Origin: Morococcus cerebrosus | GTDB lineage: Bacteria; Pseudomonadota; Gammaproteobacteria; Burkholderiales; Neisseriaceae | Direction: 5' to 3' | NCBI RefSeq assembly: GCF_022749515.1 | Contig: NZ_CP094242.1 | Location: forward strand, 1,116,001 to 1,180,000 | Length of the DNA stretch: 64,000 nucleotides | Part shown: one piece after another, positions 53,296-64,000 of the stretch | Layout: every line of letters begins with the position of its first letter | Numbering within the stretch: the first letter of the stretch is position 1 | The notes under the pieces: generated by a model | Seen by the model: only the letters and a program-made list of their open reading frames with translations | Told to the model about the DNA's origin: nothing | Database searches by the model: none | Translations under genes and position numbers: made by a program

Positions 53296-54204
53296 ATGCC
53301 CCGCCCGCAAACCGCCATCATCCCCGATCACGCCCAAGCCGGCATATTTATCGAAGCCGACATCCGCGGCGGTCGCTACGATGACATCAAAACCGCCTGC
53401 CGAAGCTCGCTTGAAGCTTTGGCGAAGCTGAAAACCCGCTTTCCCGAAGATATTTTAGGCATGACCATCGCCTTCGGCAGCGACGCATGGAAAGCATTCG
53501 GACACGCAGAAGAAGGCAGCGAAATCAAACCCTTCCCCGTCATGGGCAACGGTCTTGCGCCCTCGACCCAGCACGATATTTACATCCATATCCAAGCCTA
53601 CCGCCAAAACGCCGCCTTCGCACTCGCCCAATCCGTCCTGACCGCGTTCGGCGACAGCATCAGCGTTGCTACCGAGGAACACGGCTTGCGCCTGTATGAA
53701 GACCGCGGACTGGACGGCTTTGTCGATGGCACTGAAAACCCGCAAGGCGATGAAAACGTCCGCAATGTCGCCATTATTCCCGAAGGCCGACCCGATGCCG
53801 GCGGCAGCTACGTCCTGCTGCAAAAATACCTGCACGACCTGAAAAAATGGGATGCCGTCCCCGTTGCCGAACAAGAAGCCAGCGTCGGCCGCAGCAAAGA
53901 AGCGAATGAAGAGTTCAGCAAAGACGTGCGCCTGCCCGATTCGCATTTGGGTCGCGTCAACCTGAAAGAAAACGGCGTGGGTCTGAAAATCGTCCGCCGC
54001 AGCCTGCCCTTCGGCAAAATCAGCGGCGAACACGGCCTGATGTTTACCGCCTACTGCCACACCCTGCACAACATCGAAGTACAACTTTTACATATGTTCG
54101 GCGATGCCGACGGCAAAACCGACCTGCTGCTCAAGTATCTTTCCACCGCCGTTTCCGGCGCATATTACTACGCCCCTTCGGTCGAGCGTTTGCAGGATTT
54201 GTAA
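53296..54204 (+). CDS. Dyp-type heme peroxidase (YfeX-like)
   Basis: A 302-residue dye-decolourising-type peroxidase with the family signature GFVDGTENPQGDENV, whose Asp is the distal catalytic residue. DSHLGRVNLKENG precedes the conserved RRSLPFG. No signal peptide, so cytosolic. YfeX-like members have been proposed to act on heme or porphyrins; this is not settled. Alone, with an extended -10 promoter and a DUS-pair terminator that IS1655 copy 3 has broken. Confidence 0.93.
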   Translation: MPRPQTAIIPDHAQAGIFIEADIRGGRYDDIKTACRSSLEALAKLKTRFPEDILGMTIAFGSDAWKAFGHAEEGSEIKPFPVMGNGLAPSTQHDIYIHIQAYRQNAAFALAQSVLTAFGDSISVATEEHGLRLYEDRGLDGFVDGTENPQGDENVRNVAIIPEGRPDAGGSYVLLQKYLHDLKKWDAVPVAEQEASVGRSKEANEEFSKDVRLPDSHLGRVNLKENGVGLKIVRRSLPFGKISGEHGLMFTAYCHTLHNIEVQLLHMFGDADGKTDLLLKYLSTAVSGAYYYAPSVERLQDL

Positions 54205-54243
54205 AACCGCATTGCCGATGTGAAATATTGAAGCCCTAAGACG

Positions 54244-54283
54244 AAAGGTCGTCTGAAAACCCGTAATCAGGTTTTCAGACGAC
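54244..54283 (+). terminator. DUS-pair terminator of the Dyp gene, split by IS1655 copy 3
   Basis: The left arm AAAGGTCGTCTGAAAACC and most of the right arm GGTTTTCAGACGAC remain; the final CCTTTTTT is 1080 bp away after the element. Removal of the IS restores a full hairpin with a T run. Read-through into the transposase gene, which is in the same direction, may result. Confidence 0.75.
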
Positions 54284-55363
54284 GGCGGATTCGCATTTGA
54301 AGTGCAACTTTCCATAACAGAAAAAGGCCAGTATGCGGTAGCATACGGCCTGTCCTGCAAGAAAGATTGCCATGAGCTACACACAACTGACCCAAGACGA
54401 ACGATACCATATCCAATACCTGTCCCGCCACTGCACCATCGCCGAAATCGCCAAACAGCTCAACCGCCACAAAAGCACCATCAGCCGCGAAATCAAGCGG
54501 CACTGCATCCAAGGACAGCAATACAGCGCCGAAAAAGCACAGAAGCAAAGCCGGCTGACCAAACAGCACCGGCGAAAACCCTATAAGCTCGATTCGCAGC
54601 TGGTTCAACACATCGACACCCTTATCCGCCGCAAACTCAGTCCCGAACAAGTATGTGCCTACCTGCATAAACACCACGGGATCACACTCCATCACAGCAC
54701 CATTTACCGCTACCTTCGCCAAGACAAAAGCAACGGCGGCACTTTGTGGCAACACCTCAGAATATGCAGCAAACCCTACCGCAAACGCTACGGCAGCACA
54801 TGGACCAGAGGCAAAGTGCCCGACCGCGTCGGCATAGAGAACCGACCTGCTATCGTCGACCGGAAAACCCGCATCGGCGATTGGGAGGCCGACACCATCG
54901 TCGGCAAAAATCAGAAAAGCGCGTTATTGACCTTGGTCGAACGCACTACCCGCTACACCATCATCTGCAAATTAAAGAACTTAAAAGCCGAAGACACTGC
55001 CCGGGCGGCCATTAGGGTATTAAAGGCATATAAAGCCAGAGTCCACACCATCACCATGGATAACGGCAAAGAGTTCTACCAACACACCAAAATAGCCAAA
55101 GCATTGAAGGCGAAAACCTATTTTTGCCGCCCTTACCATTCTTGGGAAAAAGGGCTGAATGAGAACACCAATGGACTCATCCGGCAATATTTCCCCAAAC
55201 AAACCGATTTCCGAAACATCAGCGATCGGGAGATACGCAGGGTTCAAGATGAGTTGAACCACCGGCCGAGAAAAACACTTGGCTACGAAACGCCAAGTGT
55301 TTTATTCTTAAATCTGTTCCAACCACTGGTACCCTAGTGTTGCACTTGAAATCCGAATCCAAG
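54284..55363 (+). mobile_element. IS1655 copy 3 (IS30 family)
   Basis: 1080 bp, same ends as the other copies, flanked by GAC (54281-54283 and 55364-55366). Removal restores TTTTCAGACGACCTTTTTT. The insertion base in the DUS is identical to copies 1 and 2. Confidence 0.93.
54372..55337 (+). CDS. IS1655 transposase (IS30 family)
   Basis: 321 residues and intact, with the same helix-turn-helix and DDE motifs as the other copies (ITMDNGKEF, SWEKGLNENTNG). It ends at TAG after FQPLVP. It is oriented away from the Dyp gene in the same direction. Confidence 0.94.
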   Translation: MSYTQLTQDERYHIQYLSRHCTIAEIAKQLNRHKSTISREIKRHCIQGQQYSAEKAQKQSRLTKQHRRKPYKLDSQLVQHIDTLIRRKLSPEQVCAYLHKHHGITLHHSTIYRYLRQDKSNGGTLWQHLRICSKPYRKRYGSTWTRGKVPDRVGIENRPAIVDRKTRIGDWEADTIVGKNQKSALLTLVERTTRYTIICKLKNLKAEDTARAAIRVLKAYKARVHTITMDNGKEFYQHTKIAKALKAKTYFCRPYHSWEKGLNENTNGLIRQYFPKQTDFRNISDREIRRVQDELNHRPRKTLGYETPSVLFLNLFQPLVP

Positions 55364-55400
55364 GACCTTTTTTATCACTTTATCTCAATCTACACTCAAA

Positions 55401-57974
<2,574 letters not shown>

Positions 57975-58018
57975 CTTTAGGTTTCCTTTTCTTTTGAAAT
58001 ATCATTCTAATGAATGCT

Positions 58019-58046
58019 ATATAGTGCCGCCTGTGGATAACTCAAG
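58019..58046 (-). promoter_or_regulatory. Possible sigma-32 (RpoH) promoter of clpB
   Basis: On the minus strand CTTGAG (58046-58041) is followed after 14 bp by CACTATAT (58026-58019), about 45 bp before the clpB ATG. This resembles the RpoH pattern CTTGAA / CCCCATNT with standard spacing and fits a heat-shock gene. Two to three mismatches in the -10. Confidence 0.45.
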
Positions 58047-58237
58047 GGGGAAAATCTAAGAAAATATTGAAAAAATAATATCTTTATGTTTTTAAAGAAA
58101 ATTTAATAAAAAAAGCTGTGAATAAGTCCATATGCCAATTATAAAAAGGTCGCCTGAAAACTCGTTGGGAATCAGGTATAATCCATCCCTATTTCATTTT
58201 CAGACGACCTTGAGCCATTTCATTTAAGGATATTCCC

Positions 58238-59248
58238 ATGAGCAAAAAACGCGTCCTCACCGGCGTAACCACCACCGGCATCCCGCATCTGGGCAACTAC
58301 GTCGGCGCCATCCGCCCCGCCGTCCGCGCGGCGCAAAACCCCGATACCGAATCCTTCCTCTTCCTCGCCGACTACCACGGCATCATCAAATGCCACGAGC
58401 CGGAGATGATTCACCAATCCACCCAGGCCGTTGCCGCCACTTGGCTTGCCTGCGGACTCGACCCCGAGCGCACCACCTTCTACCGCCAAAGCGACATTCC
58501 CGAAGTGATGGAATTGAACTGGATTCTGACCTGTATCACCGCCAAAGGTCTGATGAACCGCGCCCACGCCTACAAAGCCGCCGTGCAGGCAAACGCTGAA
58601 AACAATCAGGAAGACCCCGACCACGGCGTAGAAATGGGCCTGTACAGCTACCCCATCCTGATGACCGCCGACATCCTCATGTTCAACGCCAACGAAGTGC
58701 CCGTCGGCCGCGACCAAATCCAACACGTCGAAATGGCGCGCGACATCGCCGGTCGCTTCAACCACCGCTTCAAAGAAGTCTTCACCCTGCCCGAAGTGAA
58801 AATCGACGAAAACGTCGAACTCTTGGTCGGCTTGGACGGACGCAAAATGTCCAAGTCCTACGGCAACACCATTCCGCTTTGGGAAAACGACAAGAAAACC
58901 CAAAAATCGGTCAACAAAATCATCACCAACATGAAAGAGCCGGGCGAGCCGAAACAGCCCGACGAAAGCCCTTTGTTTGAAATCTACAAAGCCTTCTCCA
59001 CGCCGTCTGAAACCGCAGCGTTTACGCAAATGCTGGCTGAAGGTCTGGCATGGGGCGAAGCCAAAAAACTCTTGGCCGCCAAAATCAACGCCGAGCTGGC
59101 TGAACCGCGCGAACGCTACAACGCGCTGACCGCAAATCCTTCGCAAATCGAAGACATCCTGCAGGTGGGCGCCGCCAAAGCGCGCAAAGAAGCACGCGAA
59201 CTGCTGGACCAAGTACGCGACGCCGTCGGCATCCGCCCATTGAAGTAA
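58238..59248 (+). CDS. trpS: Tryptophanyl-tRNA synthetase
   Basis: Charges tRNA-Trp. The 336-residue class I synthetase has [13 protein letters not shown] (HIGH equivalent), the [12 protein letters not shown] core, [15 protein letters not shown] and the KMSKS loop [12 protein letters not shown]. Preceded by a TATAAT box (58173 region) and DUS; followed by a DUS-pair terminator. Confidence 0.97.
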   Translation: MSKKRVLTGVTTTGIPHLGNYVGAIRPAVRAAQNPDTESFLFLADYHGIIKCHEPEMIHQSTQAVAATWLACGLDPERTTFYRQSDIPEVMELNWILTCITAKGLMNRAHAYKAAVQANAENNQEDPDHGVEMGLYSYPILMTADILMFNANEVPVGRDQIQHVEMARDIAGRFNHRFKEVFTLPEVKIDENVELLVGLDGRKMSKSYGNTIPLWENDKKTQKSVNKIITNMKEPGEPKQPDESPLFEIYKAFSTPSETAAFTQMLAEGLAWGEAKKLLAAKINAELAEPRERYNALTANPSQIEDILQVGAAKARKEARELLDQVRDAVGIRPLK

Positions 59249-59253
59249 ATCTC

Positions 59254-59299
59254 AAAAGGTCGTCTGAAAAAGCAGCCCACTATTTTCAGACGACCTTTT
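59254..59299 (+). terminator. Inverted DUS pair after trpS
   Basis: AAAAGGTCGTCTGAAAA and TTTTCAGACGACCTTTT; 17-bp arms, T-rich tail. Confidence 0.75.
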
Positions 59300-59323
59300 C
59301 CTGTTTAAAACAAGGAATATCCG

Positions 59324-60885
<1,562 letters not shown>

Positions 60886-60888
60886 ACA

Positions 60889-60923
60889 CAAAGCCGACCT
60901 GAAAAACAATCCGGTCGGCTTTG
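60889..60923 (+). terminator. Rho-independent terminator after the deaminase
   Basis: CAAAGCCGACC and GGTCGGCTTTG around a 13-base loop, 4 bp after the stop; a non-DUS hairpin, which is unusual in this window. Confidence 0.75.
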
Positions 60924-61029
60924 TTCTCGGTTAAAATGCGAACCGTATAAACATCGAACTTCTTTTCAGACGACCCTTCTAAATAAAAACACCGATTCAG
61001 TGAGAAGGTCGTCTGAAACACCCTCAAGA

Positions 61030-62553
61030 ATGAAAAAAATCCATCTCATCCTTATGCTTCCGGTTTTCCTGACAGGTTGCGCCGGCCTGCCCTCACTGGA
61101 CAAGCGCCCTGAGAGCCACTACCTCGACATCCGTTCCGCCCCGCGCATGGATGCCCTGCTCAATACCGCCCCTACCCAAACCGGCAGCGATATTTCCAAT
61201 GTCTATCTGCTCAACGACGCGCACGAAGCCTTCGTCGCCCGCGCCGCCCTGATTGAAGCCGCCGACCACACCCTAGACCTCCAATACTACATCTGGCACA
61301 ACGACATCTCCGGCAAGCTCATGTTCAACCTGATCCACCGTGCCGCCGAACGCGGCGTGCGCGTGCGCCTGCTGCTGGACGACAACAACACCAACGGTCT
61401 GGACAACGTCCTGCTCGCCCTCGACAGCCATCCCAATATCGAAATCCGCCTGTTCAACCCCTTCGTCCGCCGCAAATGGCGCGCGCTGGGTTATTTGACC
61501 GACTTCCCGCGCCTCAACCGCCGGATGCACAACAAATCCTTCACCGCCGACAACCGCGCCACCATCCTCGGCGGGCGCAATATCGGCGACGAATATTTTA
61601 AAGTCGGCGAAGACACCATCTTTGCCGACCTCGACATCCTCGCCACCGGCCGCGTCGTGACCGAAGTTTCCCAAGACTTCGACCGTTACTGGGCAAGCCA
61701 TTCCTCCTACACTGTCGCCAGCATCATCAAAAAAGGCGATATCGAAAAAGGCTTCCAAGAGCTGGGTTACAACGACAAAGACAAAAACGAAACCCTCAGC
61801 CGCTACCGCAGCAGCATCGAAAATTCCGAACTCTACAAAAAAATGCAGAGCAACAGCATAGACTGGCAAAGCGTCCACACCCGCCTGATCAGCGACGACC
61901 CCGCCAAAGGGCTGGACCGCGACCGCCACAAACCGCCCATTTTCGACCGCATGCAAAACGCCCTGAAAACGCCCGAAAAAAGCGTCTATCTCGTTTCGCC
62001 CTATTTCGTTCCCACCAAATCAGGCGTGCGCGCGCTCGACCAACTCGTCAAAAACGGCGTGGACGTAACCGTCCTGACCAACTCGCTCCAAGCGACCGAT
62101 GTCGCCGCCGTCCATTCAGGCTACGTCAAATACCGCAAGCCCCTGCTCAAAGCCGGTGTCAAACTCTACGAGCTGCAACCCAACCACGCCGTCCCCACCA
62201 CCAAAGACCGCGGTCTGACCGGCAGCTCCGCCACCAGCCTGCACGCCAAAACCTTCATCGTGGACGAAAAACGCGTCTTCATCGGCTCATTCAATCTCGA
62301 CCCGCGCTCCGCCAGACTCAACACTGAAATGGGCGTCGTCCTCGAAAGCCCCAAAATCGCAGGCGAAATGCAGCGCACCCTCGTCAATACCACCCCCCAA
62401 TACGCCTATCAGGTTACCCTCGACAAATACAACAAACTGCACTGGTACGACCCCGCCACCCAGAAAACCTACTCCGCCGAGCCGGAAGCCAAATTCTGGA
62501 AACGCGTTACCTCCAAAATCCTCTCCATCCTGCCGATAGAAGGATTGCTGTAA
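61030..62553 (+). CDS. Phospholipase D-family lipoprotein (cardiolipin synthase C-like)
   Basis: 507 residues. Start ATG 61030 gives MKKIHLILMLPVFLTGC, a lipoprotein signal with lipobox LTGC. Two HKD motifs follow: HNKSFTADNRATILGGRN at about 167 and HAKTFIVDEKRVFIGSFN at about 404. The SDISNVYLLNDAHEAFVARA and LQYYIWHNDISG segments are typical of YmdC/ClsC proteins, which make cardiolipin from phosphatidylglycerol and phosphatidylethanolamine; a secreted phospholipase D role is known for gonococcal relatives. Substrate therefore uncertain. A DUS lies 11 bp before the start and the ribosome site is weak (AAG). Confidence 0.87.
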   Translation: MKKIHLILMLPVFLTGCAGLPSLDKRPESHYLDIRSAPRMDALLNTAPTQTGSDISNVYLLNDAHEAFVARAALIEAADHTLDLQYYIWHNDISGKLMFNLIHRAAERGVRVRLLLDDNNTNGLDNVLLALDSHPNIEIRLFNPFVRRKWRALGYLTDFPRLNRRMHNKSFTADNRATILGGRNIGDEYFKVGEDTIFADLDILATGRVVTEVSQDFDRYWASHSSYTVASIIKKGDIEKGFQELGYNDKDKNETLSRYRSSIENSELYKKMQSNSIDWQSVHTRLISDDPAKGLDRDRHKPPIFDRMQNALKTPEKSVYLVSPYFVPTKSGVRALDQLVKNGVDVTVLTNSLQATDVAAVHSGYVKYRKPLLKAGVKLYELQPNHAVPTTKDRGLTGSSATSLHAKTFIVDEKRVFIGSFNLDPRSARLNTEMGVVLESPKIAGEMQRTLVNTTPQYAYQVTLDKYNKLHWYDPATQKTYSAEPEAKFWKRVTSKILSILPIEGLL

Positions 62554-62562
62554 AATCCAAAC

Positions 62563-62608
62563 AAAAGGTCGTCTGAAAACCTGTATTTCCAGTTTTCAGA
62601 CGACCTTT
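62563..62608. terminator. Inverted DUS pair between convergent PLD and potD genes
   Basis: AAAAGGTCGTCTGAAAAC and AGTTTTCAGACGACCTTT; can terminate from both sides. Confidence 0.7.
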
Positions 62609-62625
62609 AATCCATCCGTATCAAA

Positions 62626-63756
62626 TTATTTGCCGGCTTTGACGCCCTGCCATTGGCGGACCATGAATTTCAAAATAGTAGGCTGGATAGGGACCATGAT
62701 GAAGCTGTTTTTCAAATCTTCGTCGCTCGGGAAAATGGTGCGGTCGTCTCTGAACTCGGCTTCCATCAATTCGCGTGCGGGTTTGCTGGAAGGGGCATAG
62801 GTGACGAAATTGCCGTTTTTCGCGGCGACTTCGGGGTCGAGGAAGTCGTTGATGTATTTGTGGGCGTTGGCGACGTTTTTCGCATCTTTTGGGATAACGA
62901 AGGAGTCCACCCAAATCCCCACGCCTTCTTTGGGCATCATGACGCGGATTTTTTCTTTGCCGCCCGCTTCTTCGGCGCGCCGTCTGGCGATGTTCAAGTC
63001 GCCGCCGAAGCCGATGGTGACGCAGGTGTCGCCGCGCGCCAAGTCGTCAATGAAGCCCGACGAGGTAAAGCGTTTGATATTGGGGCGGTTTTTCTTGAGC
63101 AGCTCGGTTGCCGCTTTGATGTCTTCGGTATCGTTGCTGTTGGGGTTTTTACCCATGTAGTTCAACACCATAGGATAAATTTCCGCCGCGCTGTCCAAGT
63201 AGCTGATGCCGCATTGTTTGAGCTTGGATGTGTATTCGGGGTTGAACACCAAATCCCATTGGTTGTCCGGCAGTTTGTTCGTGCCCAAGGCTTTTTTCAC
63301 GCGCTCGGTATTGATGGCGAAGGTATTGGTTCCCCAATAAAACGGAACGGCGTATTCGTGGCTCGGATCGACGCCTTCCATCAGTTTCATCAATTCGGGG
63401 TTGAGGTTTTTATAGTTGGGAATCAGGGATTTGTCGATTTTTTGATAAGCACCTGCCTTAATCTGCCTGCCGACGAAGGTATTGGACGGGCCGACGATGT
63501 CGTAGCCTGATTTTCCGGTCAATACTTTACTTTCCAGCGTCTCATCGCTGTCGTACACGTCGTAAGTTACCTTGATACCGTTTTTCTTTTCAAAATCGGC
63601 GACGGTTTCGGGATCGACGTATTCCGACCAGTTGTAAATCCTCAATACATTTTGGTTTCCCGCCTGACCCGCTTTGTCGGAGGTATTTTTATCCGAACCT
63701 CCGCAGGCGGCGAGCATGACGGCGGTCAGGGCGATGAGTGGCAGATGTTTGGTCAT
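62626..63756 (-). CDS. potD: Spermidine/putrescine-binding lipoprotein
   Basis: PotD is the substrate-binding part of a polyamine ABC importer. The 376-residue protein starts MTKHLPLIALTAVMLAAC (lipobox LAAC), then VLRIYNWSEYVDPETVADFE, the family's opening. GYDIVGPSNTF, PFYWGTNTFAIN and GGDLNIARR follow. The second of two close ATGs is chosen because AAGGA lies at ideal spacing from it. No permease or ATPase genes are next to it, so it is an orphan binding protein here. Several Neisseria genomes have scattered potD copies. Confidence 0.92.
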   Translation of the reverse strand: MTKHLPLIALTAVMLAACGGSDKNTSDKAGQAGNQNVLRIYNWSEYVDPETVADFEKKNGIKVTYDVYDSDETLESKVLTGKSGYDIVGPSNTFVGRQIKAGAYQKIDKSLIPNYKNLNPELMKLMEGVDPSHEYAVPFYWGTNTFAINTERVKKALGTNKLPDNQWDLVFNPEYTSKLKQCGISYLDSAAEIYPMVLNYMGKNPNSNDTEDIKAATELLKKNRPNIKRFTSSGFIDDLARGDTCVTIGFGGDLNIARRRAEEAGGKEKIRVMMPKEGVGIWVDSFVIPKDAKNVANAHKYINDFLDPEVAAKNGNFVTYAPSSKPARELMEAEFRDDRTIFPSDEDLKNSFIMVPIQPTILKFMVRQWQGVKAGK

Positions 63757-63984
63757 TATCATTCCTTGCATATCGGGTGGAAGGGAAAGTAAGGGATTAT
63801 AAATCAGGCACGCACTATCTGATAGCAATTTCCATTGGGGCGATAGTCGGAAGGTCGTCTGAAAGTCCCTGATTCAATAGCTAGAAACAAGGTTTTGCGG
63901 TAATATAGCACCCATTTTCTTTCCACAATTACATACGGCCGGGAAGGTCGTCTGAAACCTTTTTAGTAGAGACATCGAAACATC

Positions 63985-64000
63985 ATGAAAACCTCCGAAC
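63985..64000 (+). CDS. Possible start of a gene cut by the window edge
   Basis: ATGAAAACCTCCGAA opens a frame at the right edge after a DUS at about 63943. Only five codons are visible, so no identity can be given, and the ribosome site is poor. Confidence 0.25.

Overview
The window is chromosomal DNA of a Neisseria species. Dozens of copies of the 12-mer AGGTCGTCTGAA occur, often as inverted pairs just after genes. This is the DNA uptake sequence (DUS) dialect I associate with the N. mucosa / N. sicca / N. macacae group, rather than the meningococcal ATGCCGTCTGAA. Correia elements, IS1655 and Neisseria-type housekeeping genes support the genus; the species is inferred.

Layout. 0.0-9 kb (minus strand): an ATPase, ribE and trmB, a full-length Correia element, and the pyruvate dehydrogenase genes aceE-aceF-lpdA. 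9-24 kb: IS1655 copy 1, an Smr protein, a GNAT protein, purK, an AT-rich AbiGi-like gene, trpE, aroA (its stop codon hit by an IS630-type element), miaA, a TfoX_C-TadA fusion, IS1655 copy 2 and mfd with an in-frame repeat-derived insert. 24-31 kb is accessory and AT-rich: a membrane AbiC-like gene, a membrane hypothetical, a small lipoprotein gene split by an IS481-type element, an ArsR/rhodanese/DUF2892 sulfur operon, a MarR remnant cut by a MITE, and a decayed FAD oxidoreductase. 31-42.7 kb is a foreign-looking block: a tripartite drug-efflux operon (outer-membrane factor, MFS pump, fusion protein) carrying the Kingella-type DUS AGGCAGCCTGAA. It is split between its first and second genes by a three-gene operon: a nuclease-methylase fusion (HsdM-like), HsdS, and a DGQHR-like plus TIR/deoxyribosyltransferase-like protein. 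A nested pair of IS5-family elements closes the block. 42.8-64 kb returns to core genes: ssb, an MFS transporter, a lytic transglycosylase, ppx, argB, an M14 carboxypeptidase, lgt, a LemA-like protein, a membrane metallophosphoesterase, a Dyp peroxidase, IS1655 copy 3, clpB, trpS, a lipoprotein, adenine deaminase, a phospholipase D-family lipoprotein and potD.

The most interesting unit is 34.1-39.0 kb. There is no HsdR translocase. The restriction nuclease seems to be the N-terminus of the methylase (BcgI-like layout), and the third, translationally coupled gene joins a DndB-like domain to a probable nucleotide-cleaving domain. This may be a restriction-modification system with a built-in abortive effector. 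The second strong signal is that all three IS1655 copies sit at the identical base of a DUS, each with a GTC/GAC target duplication. No rRNA, tRNA or CRISPR array was seen.
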